Below, piece after piece: positions 42,929-52,685 of a stretch of DNA of 64,000 nucleotides. Made by a program: the position numbers and the translations under genes. Where the stretch lies: the NCBI GenBank assembly GCA_963741305.1, contig CAVUHL010000003.1, forward strand, positions 5,890,001-5,954,000, written 5' to 3'. This stretch comes from DATMER01 sp963741305. GTDB lineage: Bacteria; Acidobacteriota; Thermoanaerobaculia; Multivoradales; UBA5704. A model generated the notes under the pieces. The model had not been told where the DNA came from and did no database searches. It worked only from the letters and a program-made list of their open reading frames with translations. Position 1 is the stretch's first letter. Every line of letters starts with the position of its first letter.

Positions 42929-44539
42929 ATGAAGCCCGACCTGAGCGCCTCCACGCTCGCGGGGGCCCGGCCTCTGGAGAGCGGACGGCAGGAGCCTCCG
43001 TCTGCGTTGCCGGTGCTCACCGTCCTCGGGCATTCCGACCTGTCGCGGATCGGGGACCGGGCGTTCCTCGGCGCCCTGGCACGCGGCCGGGAAGCCTGGC
43101 TCTCCCGCGACCGTCCCTGTTTCAGCCCCCCGCTCTCGCGGAAGCAAAGCAAAGAGATCGCGGAGGGAGAGCCGCTGTCCGATCCCTTCCTCAGCCGCGC
43201 GCCCCTGCGCTTCGAGCCCCTGAAGGACGCCTCCATCCGCCTGTACCTCGACGGCAGCCGCACCCGCGTCACCGTCGAGGGCGAGCCGGTGGAAGAGGCG
43301 CGGACCATCTCCGCCGCGGAGCTCGAAGAGGGGGTGGTCCTCGTCCTCTCAGAGCGGATCGTCCTTCTGCTGCAGCGCCGCCCGCCGCCGCTGCCTGGGA
43401 CCGGGGAACGCTTCGGCCTGATCGGCGAGAGCGCCGGGATCGAGGCCGTCTGCCGGGCCATCGAGCGCGTGGCCCCCCTCTCCACGGCGGTCCTCCTGCG
43501 CGGCGAGACCGGGACCGGCAAGGAGCTGGCTGCCCGCGCCCTGCACGAGCACAGCCCGCGGGCCTCCAGGCCGTACCTCTCGGTCAACCTGGCCGCCGTG
43601 CCGCCGTCCCTCGCCGCGGCCGAGCTGTTCGGCTCGCGCAAGGGGTCCTACACCGGCTCGGTCGGCGACCGGCCGGGCTACTTCGCCCTCGCCGACGGCG
43701 GCACGCTCTATCTGGACGAGATCGGCGAGGCTCCTCCCGAGGTCCAGGCCATGCTGCTGCGCGCCCTGGAGAGCGGCGAGGTGATGCCCGTGGGGGATGC
43801 GGCTCCGCGCAAGGTGGACGTGCGCATCGTCTCCGCCACCGATACCGACCTGGAGACGGCCATCCGGCAGGGCACCTTCCGCTCTCCACTGCTCCACAGG
43901 CTGTCGGGCTATCTGATCCGCCTGCCGCCGCTGCGCCAGCGCCGGGAGGACATCGGGCGGTTGTTGGTCCACTTCCTGCGGCTCGAGCTCGAGCGGATCG
44001 GCGACACCCTGCCGCCTCAGGTAGCCACGGGAGAAGAGCCGTGGCTACCCGCCGGCCTGGTCGCCCGGCTCGCCCGCTACAGTTGGCCGGGCAACGTCCG
44101 CCAGCTCCAGAACGTGGCCCGCCAGCTCGCCATCGACGGCCACGGCCAGCCCGTCCTCCTGGATACCCCGGGATTGGCGGACCTGATGCCCGAGGTGGAG
44201 CCGCCCTCCCGGCCGGTCGCGGCTGCCGTGCCTCCGCCGTCCCCTGGACGCCCTCGAAGCCGCCGCCCGTCGGAGGTCTCCGAGGAGGAGCTGCTCGCGG
44301 CCCTGCGCTCCCATCACTGGAACCTCAAGGCCGCAGCCGATGCCCTCGGCGTCGCCCGGACCTCCCTCTACCTGCTCCTCGAGCGTTCGCCGAACGTGCG
44401 CCCGGCTGCCGAGGTCCCTCCCGAGGAGATCCGCCAGGCCTGGGAGCGTTGCGGCGGCGACCTGGAGGCCATGGCCGCCGGGCTCGAAGTCTCCGCGCGC
44501 GCCCTGCGCCAGCGGCTCAAGGACCTGAAGCTGCGATGA
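42929..44539 (+). CDS. Sigma-54-type AAA+ regulator with degenerate GAFTGA loop
   Basis: 536 residues. Residues 1-150 look like an FHA-type beta domain (IRLYLDGSRTRVTVEGEPV). The AAA+ domain has Walker A GETGTGKE (K198), Walker B GGTLYLDEIGEAPPEVQ and R-finger region YSWPGNVRQLQN. The sigma-54-contacting loop reads G239-SYTGS instead of GAFTGA. The C-terminal part holds two Fis-like helix-turn-helix segments (SHHWNLKAAADALGVART and a second near the end). The changed loop suggests that it may not activate sigma-54 in the usual way. Its stop overlaps the kinase gene start by 4 nt; an FHA domain would bind phospho-Thr made by that kinase (inference). Confidence 0.85.
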   Translation: MKPDLSASTLAGARPLESGRQEPPSALPVLTVLGHSDLSRIGDRAFLGALARGREAWLSRDRPCFSPPLSRKQSKEIAEGEPLSDPFLSRAPLRFEPLKDASIRLYLDGSRTRVTVEGEPVEEARTISAAELEEGVVLVLSERIVLLLQRRPPPLPGTGERFGLIGESAGIEAVCRAIERVAPLSTAVLLRGETGTGKELAARALHEHSPRASRPYLSVNLAAVPPSLAAAELFGSRKGSYTGSVGDRPGYFALADGGTLYLDEIGEAPPEVQAMLLRALESGEVMPVGDAAPRKVDVRIVSATDTDLETAIRQGTFRSPLLHRLSGYLIRLPPLRQRREDIGRLLVHFLRLELERIGDTLPPQVATGEEPWLPAGLVARLARYSWPGNVRQLQNVARQLAIDGHGQPVLLDTPGLADLMPEVEPPSRPVAAAVPPPSPGRPRSRRPSEVSEEELLAALRSHHWNLKAAADALGVARTSLYLLLERSPNVRPAAEVPPEEIRQAWERCGGDLEAMAAGLEVSARALRQRLKDLKLR

Positions 44540-47163
44540 GCGAGCCGGCCGCGACGATCGGGCCGTACCAGGTGCTCCGCCGCCTGGGCGCCGGCGGCAT
44601 GGGCGAGGTCTTCCTCGCCTGGGACCCCCGCCTGGAGCGCGAGGTGGCCATCAAGCGCATCCGCGCCGGGACGGGCGAGGACCCCGACCGGCAGGAGCGC
44701 TTCCGCCACGAGGCGCGGGTTACCGCGGGGCTCAACCATCCCGCCATCGTGCAGGTATTCGACGTCATCACGGAAGGGGACGCCGACCACCTGGTGATGG
44801 AGTACGTGCCGGGCGAGAGCCTCCGCCAGATGCTCCAAGCCAGCCCCCTCCCTCTGCCGCAGGGGCTGCCGCTGCCGCGGGGGCTGGCAATCGCCGCCGA
44901 CATCGCCGAGGGGCTCGCCTATGCCCACCGCCGGGGTGTGCTCCACCGCGACCTCAAGACCGAGAACGTCCTGGTCACGCCCGACGGCCAGGCCAAGATC
45001 GCCGACTTCGGCATCGCCCTGCGCTTCGCGGCCGAGGGCGACCCGCGCCTCACCCGGGAGGGCCTCATCGTCGGCACCTACCGGGTGATGTCGCCGGAGC
45101 AGGCCTGCGGCGACGAGGTCGAAGCCGGCTCCGACCTCTTTTCGCTGGGAGTCCTCCTCTACGAGCTGTTCACCGGCACCTCCCCGTTCCTCGCTCCCAC
45201 CGGCCGCGAGACGCTGCAGCGCATCCTCGACTACTGGCCGCCGCCTCTCCTGGAGCTGAGCCCCGGTCTCCCGCCCGAGCTCTCCCAGCTGGTCGACGAG
45301 CTGCTGGAGAAGGACCCGGCGATGCGGCCCGCCGAGGCCCGGAGGGTGGCCGAACGCCTGCGCGCCCTCGCTGCCGACACCCAGGAACAGGAGCAGGAGA
45401 CGATCCTGCCGACCGTGCCGTCCACTCCCCGGCGGCATTCCACCTCGGCAAGGCGAACCACGCGGCCCGCCGAGCCCGTCCCGCCGCCGCCGCCCCGGAA
45501 GCGCCTCTGGATCGCCTGGCTCGGCGGAGCCGCGGCTCTTGTAATGATTGCCCTGGCCCTCCGCTTTGGGATGGCCCCCCCGGCAGCTCCGGCGGCCCGG
45601 CCGCTGTACGTGGCGGTGCTCCAGCCCGATCTGCGCAGCGGCCAGCCCAGCGAGGCCACGGACTTCCTGGCCTTCGCCGCCCGCGGCGCCCTGCAGAGTG
45701 CATTGACCCGGTTCGAGGGCGTGTTTTCCAAGGCGACGTCGGAGGTGGACGCGGTTTCCGGCCCGCCGGCCGCGGTCGCCCGGGCGGTGGCGGCCGACGA
45801 AGTCCTGGAGCCGTCCTTCGCCTGCCAGGCCCAGACCTGCTCGGTCGAGGTCGGCCGCCTGCGCGCCAGCGACGGCAGCGTCACCTGGAGCGGCAGGGTG
45901 GATGTCCCGCTGGACGACCCTCTCACCGTGGCGAGGGCGCTGAGCGTGCTGATCCGCCAGGCATATCCCGAGCGCCAGCTCCGGCCCGGCGTGCCCGACC
46001 TCAGGGTCTCTCCCGCGGTCTATGCCGAGTACCTCGCGGTCCGGCGGCAGCTCAGCGCCGGCGGCCCGGGGGCCAACGATCCCGCTCTCACCCAGCGGCT
46101 GACGGAGATCCGGCGGCGTTCCCCGGAGTTCGTGGACCCCTACCTTGTAGAAGCGCAGCTCGGGCTCAACCGCTTCGAGCTGACGCGCGACAAGGAGCAG
46201 CTCGACCGCGCCCTCGCCCTTCTGGCAGATGCCCGGGCCCTGGCCCCTGGCGATCCCGAGGTCCACTACACCCAGGTCTACGCGCAGCTCCGGGGGGGCC
46301 GGCTCGACGAGGCCGAGGAGACTCTCGCCTCCTTCGAGCTCCAGGCGCCCGGCGACGTGCGGGTCCTCGATCTCAAGGCCGACCTCCTGGAAAGGCAGGG
46401 GCAGCCGGCGAAAGCCCTCGCCCTCGCCCGGGACGCTGCCGGGCGCCAACCCTCCTGGGTGCGCCTCTACAACCATGCCCGGCTGGCTTGGCGGCAGGGC
46501 GAGATCGCCGCCGCCCGCGAGAGCCTGGAAAGCCTGCTCGAGCGCTCGCCGGGGAACAGCTTCGGGCGGACGCTCCTGGCCAACATCGAGCTGACCAACG
46601 GCGACCCGGCCCGGGCCGCGGCCCTCTATCAGGAGATCGCGGCGGCGCAGCCGGCCGACTCGGGCACCCTCAGCAACCTGGGCCTGGCCCGCATGCTCCA
46701 GGGCGACTACGACGGGAGCGCCGAAGCCCTGGAGCGGGCGGTGGCGGCCGAGCCGCAAAGCTACTTTCTCCTCCTGAACCTCGGCCAGGCGCGCTGGCTC
46801 CAGGGCCGCAAGGCCGAAGCCCAGGAGATGTTCCGCCGCGTCCTGGCCCTCTCGGAAAAGGACCCGGCCGCCGAAGAGTGGCAGCGGCTGACCGTCCGCG
46901 CCCAGGCCTTCGCCCATCTGGGAGAGCGCCAGCGGGCCGTGCTGGATGCCCAGGAGGCGCTGCGCCTCGCCCCCCTCAGCGGCCAGGTGGCCTTCGAGGT
47001 CTCCCTCGTCTTTGCCCTGGTGGGCGACCGCACCACCGCCCTGGTCAACGCGGAGCGGGCCCGCGAGCTGGGCTTCGAGGCACCGGGCTGGTTCCGCCTT
47101 CCCTGGTTCGAGCCTCTCTTGACCGATCCCGCCTTCCGCGAGTTCCTGTCCGCTTCCCCTTAA
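44536..47163 (+). CDS. Ser/Thr protein kinase with TPR tail
   Basis: 875 residues from the ATG at 44536 (longer frames are shadows). The N-terminal Hanks-type kinase has the glycine loop LGAGGMGEVF, K40 in VAIKR, HRDLKTEN with D139, ADFG with D157, and SPEQA in the activation segment. A Pro/Thr-rich linker leads to one membrane helix (about 320-338, AWLGGAAALVMIALAL). A periplasmic part follows, with a beta-lobed domain and then TPR repeats (about 520-870). This PknB-like layout is common in Acidobacteriota and Myxobacteria. It probably phosphorylates the coupled FHA-type regulator (inference). Confidence 0.93.
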   Translation: MSEPAATIGPYQVLRRLGAGGMGEVFLAWDPRLEREVAIKRIRAGTGEDPDRQERFRHEARVTAGLNHPAIVQVFDVITEGDADHLVMEYVPGESLRQMLQASPLPLPQGLPLPRGLAIAADIAEGLAYAHRRGVLHRDLKTENVLVTPDGQAKIADFGIALRFAAEGDPRLTREGLIVGTYRVMSPEQACGDEVEAGSDLFSLGVLLYELFTGTSPFLAPTGRETLQRILDYWPPPLLELSPGLPPELSQLVDELLEKDPAMRPAEARRVAERLRALAADTQEQEQETILPTVPSTPRRHSTSARRTTRPAEPVPPPPPRKRLWIAWLGGAAALVMIALALRFGMAPPAAPAARPLYVAVLQPDLRSGQPSEATDFLAFAARGALQSALTRFEGVFSKATSEVDAVSGPPAAVARAVAADEVLEPSFACQAQTCSVEVGRLRASDGSVTWSGRVDVPLDDPLTVARALSVLIRQAYPERQLRPGVPDLRVSPAVYAEYLAVRRQLSAGGPGANDPALTQRLTEIRRRSPEFVDPYLVEAQLGLNRFELTRDKEQLDRALALLADARALAPGDPEVHYTQVYAQLRGGRLDEAEETLASFELQAPGDVRVLDLKADLLERQGQPAKALALARDAAGRQPSWVRLYNHARLAWRQGEIAAARESLESLLERSPGNSFGRTLLANIELTNGDPARAAALYQEIAAAQPADSGTLSNLGLARMLQGDYDGSAEALERAVAAEPQSYFLLLNLGQARWLQGRKAEAQEMFRRVLALSEKDPAAEEWQRLTVRAQAFAHLGERQRAVLDAQEALRLAPLSGQVAFEVSLVFALVGDRTTALVNAERARELGFEAPGWFRLPWFEPLLTDPAFREFLSASP

Positions 47164-48056
47164 GGAGTGATGCAGATCCCGCTGGAGGTGCAGTTTGGCG
47201 GCTGGATCACCGTGGGGTCGAACTGGGCGACACGATGGGCCAGTCCCCGGGCGATCAGGATGTCGGAGAATTCCTCTCCATGCGTTGCCCGGAGATTGAA
47301 GGATGTGACCTGGCCTTTTGTGCAGTAGCACTTTCTGGCCTCGCTTGAATTCGAGGTCGAGCAGTACTGGCGGCCGGTCTCCTGATACCACTCCATAGAG
47401 CACTTCCGGTTGGGCAAACCCCCGAAATCGCCGGCCGTGGTGTCGTTGAGCTGGAACGGCCTCCCCTGGGGCTCGAACCCGACGACCCGGACGGCAGTTC
47501 CCGCGGGTTCCAGCTCGAACCGGATGTTCTTGAGCTCCGGCGGCAGGTCCAGAACCATGGAGAAGGAGGAGATCTGCCCCTCGCGAATCCGGAAGGAGGG
47601 CTCGAGCGCCAGATAGGCAATAAGCCCTTCCAGGACCTCGGGCTGGAAAAGGTCATAGACGGGACGCCCCTCCGGGTCGAAGCCGAGGATCTTGATGGCT
47701 GATTCGACCGGCGTGCCCGGCTCCTTGGCGAAGCGGATCTCGAAAGGTGTCTCCGGCCGGTTCAGGATCGTCAGATACACACCCCCCTCGACATGCTCCA
47801 GGGGTGAGTTCGAGAGCTCGCGGAGGTCCGACGAATGGCGGCAGTGGAGCCGCATCGGGGCAATCCTGTTGGGCCCGCCGAATGCCTCGTTCGCCTTTTC
47901 CTGGTCCCAGACCAGCTCGCAACGCCGGGGATCTCCGTCGACGAGCTTTGCGGAGACCACGCCCCCCGGGGTCCCCTGAGGGTTCAGGACCGAGGTCACA
48001 AGGACGTTCCCGTCATGGGCATCAAAGATCACCGGTTGCGAGGGATCGATTCTCAT
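47160..48056 (-). CDS. Unknown protein with repeated G-F-D/E-P-x-G-R-P motif
   Basis: 298 residues, no signal peptide. The sequence is all-beta in character with paired motifs IKILGFDPEGRPVYD and VRVVGFEPQGRPFQL, suggesting two related domains, and a cysteine cluster in the second (RKCSMEWYQ, QYCSTS, RKCYCTKG, NCTSSGICI). The ATG at 48056 lies inside the preceding 81-codon gene in another frame and has no clear ribosome-binding site. Translation may be coupled, or the two may be one gene broken by a frameshift. The last codons overlap the convergent kinase stop by 4 nt. No family recognised. Confidence 0.55.
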   Translation of the reverse strand: MRIDPSQPVIFDAHDGNVLVTSVLNPQGTPGGVVSAKLVDGDPRRCELVWDQEKANEAFGGPNRIAPMRLHCRHSSDLRELSNSPLEHVEGGVYLTILNRPETPFEIRFAKEPGTPVESAIKILGFDPEGRPVYDLFQPEVLEGLIAYLALEPSFRIREGQISSFSMVLDLPPELKNIRFELEPAGTAVRVVGFEPQGRPFQLNDTTAGDFGGLPNRKCSMEWYQETGRQYCSTSNSSEARKCYCTKGQVTSFNLRATHGEEFSDILIARGLAHRVAQFDPTVIQPPNCTSSGICITP

Positions 48057-48267
48057 ACTGGATGTGAAGCTGCGGCACCGCCACCTGCATGATCTGGATC
48101 GCGGGCTCGAACTGCACCCCCCCAGGCGCTCTCTCGTAGTTGATCAGCGAGGGATAGCGAGGCCTCGAGAGGTCGTGTGCATCGAAGAAGATCCCGCTGA
48201 CTGTCAGGTGGGCCGAGGCTGGATCGCCTTCCTGTAGAACACTCGTGGAACGGAGAGTCTCGATCAT
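48022..48267 (-). CDS. Small unknown protein
   Basis: 81 residues from the ATG at 48267, with AAGGAG before it. Contains GIFFDAHDLSRP, resembling VIFDAHDGNV near the start of the following protein. It overlaps that gene by 35 nt in another frame. It may be the N-terminus of a longer frameshifted protein. No family recognised. Confidence 0.5.
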   Translation of the reverse strand: MIETLRSTSVLQEGDPASAHLTVSGIFFDAHDLSRPRYPSLINYERAPGGVQFEPAIQIMQVAVPQLHIQYENRSLATGDL

Positions 48268-48495
48268 GGGGTTCTCCTTTGTAAAGGTTGTCGTCTCCCT
48301 GTAAGGGCAAGGCATGTGCCATGACGCTCGCAGAGGGAGAGGCAGGAAAAAGGGCCTCCGCCGTCGCGTCCAGCCAGGATTTCCGTCGTGTCGGCGGCTC
48401 CTTCCGTCGCGTCGGAAGGGAGAGTGGGATAGAATGTGCCGTCCCGGTAACCATACCCCGCCGGGTACGAACCCTCGAAAACCAGGAGCAGCGCC

Positions 48496-50181
<1,686 letters not shown>

Positions 50182-50189
50182 GCCTCCGG

Positions 50190-50236
50190 CCCCCTCTCCC
50201 CCGGCACGGGGGAGAGGGCTGGGGAGAGGGGGAATG
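50190..50236. terminator. C/G-rich hairpin after ettA
   Basis: CCCCCTCTCCCCCGGCACGGGGGAGAGGG forms a strong stem 9 nt after the ettA stop; a third G-rich arm follows. Related to the CCCCTCTCCC repeat family. Confidence 0.55.
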
Positions 50237-50435
50237 GGATCAACTGGCATCGTGATTGCAACTCCTCCCTGACGGGCATAGGCGGTGTTGGGGAGGAGGG
50301 GCCGACGACGTGCCGACCTTGAGTACACCGCAACTCTTCGCCCTCTTCCCCCGGCGCTGCAAAAACTTACCGTGGAGGCTCCCTGCGAGGGCGGTCTCCG
50401 GAGACGAACCTTCGGGAACGGAGAGGAGCAACACC

Positions 50436-51038
50436 ATGAAGAGAATGATTCTTTCAATCCTGGCCATCTTCCTTCTGACAGCCGGCGCCGCGATGGCACA
50501 GGGCGCGAACACAACGGCCCCGGGTCCCACGCAGCAGCGTGAGCCGGGCCAGACCAGCAACAACCTGCCCAACCCGGGCAACCCCCAGACCGACCTCAGC
50601 AACAATGACACCTACACCGAGGGCGGCACCGTTGAAGGTACTGCCAACGAGAGCATGCAGGGCACGGCCGGCAGCCAGACCACCGGCAACGTCCAGGGCA
50701 CCACGGGCACGACCGGCACGACCACTGGCACCACGACCGGCACCGGCGCCACCAGCCTCCAGAATGAGACCGAGGAGAACGAGGGCATGGACGTCGACAT
50801 CGACACCGGTGACCGCGCCAATGGCGCCGTCGACGTCGATGTGACGCGCAATGGCGACTCCGACACCGACGCCTCGGGCATCGACGAGACCGGCACCGGC
50901 ATGGCGACCGACACCGGTTCGACCACCGACACCGGCGCCCTTCCGGACACCGCGGGCGAGATGCCGCTGCTGATCCTGGCCGGCCTTCTGGCCCTGGCCT
51001 CCGCGTTCATGGTCCGGCTCGCCCGGCGCAACGCCTAA
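50436..51038 (+). CDS. Secreted protein with LPxTA sorting signal
   Basis: 200 residues. A signal peptide (MILSILAIFLLTAGAAMAQ) is followed by a low-complexity mature region rich in Thr, Gly, Asn and Asp (many GTTG-type repeats, then DVDIDTGDR). The C-terminus has LPDTA, a hydrophobic helix (PLLILAGLLALASAFMV) and the basic tail RLARRNA, a textbook sortase sorting signal. The sortase gene follows immediately, so this is probably its dedicated substrate, anchored to an envelope polymer. GAGGAG supports the ATG at 50436. Confidence 0.8.
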   Translation: MKRMILSILAIFLLTAGAAMAQGANTTAPGPTQQREPGQTSNNLPNPGNPQTDLSNNDTYTEGGTVEGTANESMQGTAGSQTTGNVQGTTGTTGTTTGTTTGTGATSLQNETEENEGMDVDIDTGDRANGAVDVDVTRNGDSDTDASGIDETGTGMATDTGSTTDTGALPDTAGEMPLLILAGLLALASAFMVRLARRNA

Positions 51039-51070
51039 GGGCTGAGCACTTCCAAGAATGGCACGTCGAC

Positions 51071-51101
51071 GTCACCTGGCGCTCCCGTAGCGCCAGGTGA
51101 C
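51071..51101 (+). promoter_or_regulatory. 13-bp perfect hairpin between substrate and sortase genes
   Basis: GTCACCTGGCGCT and AGCGCCAGGTGAC with a 5-nt loop, ending 13 bp before the sortase ATG. No strong T-run (ATTGTTT follows). It may partly terminate transcription, giving more substrate than sortase, or stabilise the upstream message. Confidence 0.55.
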
Positions 51102-51114
51102 ATTGTTTAGGGAC

Positions 51115-51843
51115 ATGGAAATTTCTACGAAACCTTTCAGCTCCCGCTGGCTCTGGGCGGAACGGGTGCTTCTCGCGGTCGGAATCGTCTGCCTTGGCAT
51201 CTTCCTCTGGTCCTGGCTCGACGCCCGGTTGCTCGAGATCCGGGAGAACCGGCGGTTGGATGAGGCCCTGGCGGCAGCACCGGCCGTCAAGAGCAAGGCC
51301 TCGGAGACGGATTCCTTCGCCTCCCTTGAAAAGGGCGCCGAGCAGATCCAGAAGGAAGAGAAGAAGGAGGAGCTCCCGCCGCTCGAGCCGGGAGAGCTGG
51401 TCGGCCGCATTTCCGTCCCGCGCCTCGGCGTCTCCGCCATCGTGCTCGAAGGGGTGGACAAAAAGTCTCTGCGCCGGGGTGCAGGGCACATCCCCGCGAC
51501 CGCTTTCCCCGAGCAGGAAGAGGGCAACGTCGGCATCGCCGCCCACCGCGACAGCTTCTTCCGCGGCCTCAAGGACATCCAGGAGGACGACACGATCGAG
51601 ATCACCACCCTCGACGGGACCTTCCGCTACCAGGTGGAGTGGACGAAGATCGTAAAACCCGCCGACGTCTCCGTGCTCGAGCCCACGGACGAGCCGGCCC
51701 TGACCCTGGTCACCTGCTATCCCTTCTACTTCGTGGGCTCTGCGCCCCAGCGCTTCATCGTCCGGGCCCACCGGATCCCCGATGCCTCCGATGCCTCCAA
51801 GGAAAAAGGGCAAGAGTGGCTCGTGGATGTAGACACCGAGTGA
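51115..51843 (+). CDS. Class D-like sortase
   Basis: 242 residues from the ATG at 51115. A membrane anchor (about 17-35, VLLAVGIVCLGIFLWSW) and a charged linker are followed by the sortase barrel with catalytic H144 (GIAAHRDS), C201 (TLVTCYPF) and R213 (PQRFIV). Sortases cleave LPxT[G/A] signals and transfer the protein to an amine. They are rare in Gram-negative cells; here the only visible substrate is the LPDTA protein directly upstream. Confidence 0.92.
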   Translation: MEISTKPFSSRWLWAERVLLAVGIVCLGIFLWSWLDARLLEIRENRRLDEALAAAPAVKSKASETDSFASLEKGAEQIQKEEKKEELPPLEPGELVGRISVPRLGVSAIVLEGVDKKSLRRGAGHIPATAFPEQEEGNVGIAAHRDSFFRGLKDIQEDDTIEITTLDGTFRYQVEWTKIVKPADVSVLEPTDEPALTLVTCYPFYFVGSAPQRFIVRAHRIPDASDASKEKGQEWLVDVDTE

Positions 51844-51868
51844 GCACCCGGTAAGCTAGACTAGCGGG

Positions 51869-52585
51869 ATGCGCCTCGTCCCGCTGCTGCTCCTGGCGTT
51901 CCTCGCCCTGCCCGCGTCCGCGGACGGCAGGGACGATGGCAGGGCGATGGCGCGCCTGGTCTCCCCGGCTGACGGGGACGGGCTGGCCGCCGGCTCCATG
52001 GCCACGATCGAGTGGGAGGAACTCGCCCTTCCCGAGCACACGGTGGAGTGGGAGGCCTTCCTCTCTCTGGACGGCGGGCGCACCTGGCCTTTGCGCGTCA
52101 CCCCTCACCTGGACATCTCGATCCGGCGTTTCAACTTCCGGGTGCCGGACCTCCCCACCCGGGAGGCCCGCATCATGCTCCGCTTCGGCGACGAGCGGCG
52201 GGAGGTGGGGATGGAGGCGCCCCAGCGCTTCTCCATCGACCCGGCGGCTTTCCCAACTCCCCGGACCCGGGTGCGCGTCCTTTCGCGGGGCGAGCGCGCC
52301 CGGGACGGAGACGAGGGAGTCGTGGTCTGGGTCCGAGGCTCCCGTTCTGGCGGCGGTCTGCGCGAAGTCATGGCCTGGGATCCCGGCGCCGAGATGCGCG
52401 GGGTGCGCCCCGCCGGCCTGCTCGTCCTTCCCCCAGGCGCGCCCGTCTCTCCCCGGGTGAGCCTCGCTCCGCCGGCCCTCTCGCCGGACCTCGCTCCGAG
52501 GCCGGTCTTCGAGGCCTCCGAGAAGCGGGAGCCCCGGCCCCCGGCCGTTCCCGTCCACCTGCTGATCCGCCGTTTCAACGAATAG
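51869..52585 (+). CDS. Secreted protein, unknown
   Basis: 238 residues with a signal peptide (LLLLAFLALPASADG). The mature N-terminal domain (about 30-125) looks like a beta-sandwich of the kind that begins LVSPADGDGLAAGS and TIEWE, with FLSLDGGRTW, resembling fibronectin-like modules in extracellular proteins. The C-terminal half is Pro/Arg-rich. It lies 25 nt after the sortase gene and may belong to the same operon. No family assigned. Confidence 0.6.
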   Translation: MRLVPLLLLAFLALPASADGRDDGRAMARLVSPADGDGLAAGSMATIEWEELALPEHTVEWEAFLSLDGGRTWPLRVTPHLDISIRRFNFRVPDLPTREARIMLRFGDERREVGMEAPQRFSIDPAAFPTPRTRVRVLSRGERARDGDEGVVVWVRGSRSGGGLREVMAWDPGAEMRGVRPAGLLVLPPGAPVSPRVSLAPPALSPDLAPRPVFEASEKREPRPPAVPVHLLIRRFNE

Positions 52586-52587
52586 AC

Positions 52588-52603
52588 CGCGACAGTTGTC
52601 GCG
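52588..52603. promoter_or_regulatory. Short inverted repeat, possible operator
   Basis: CGCGACA-GT-TGTCGCG just after the upstream stop and 83 bp before the TonB receptor start. The loop is too short for an RNA hairpin, so a DNA-binding site is more likely. Confidence 0.3.
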
Positions 52604-52685
52604 TTCCAGCCCATGCCGTCGCCTTGTGTAGGGCGAGGCGTGAACGTACACGTGTCAATACAACTGAGGTCTATTCGAGGTCAAT

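Noticed and set aside
44368..47403. Very long minus-strand open frame (about 1000 codons)
   Set aside because: It is opposite a clear Ser/Thr kinase-TPR gene; GC-rich codon bias leaves the antisense frame free of stops. No domain motifs in its translation.
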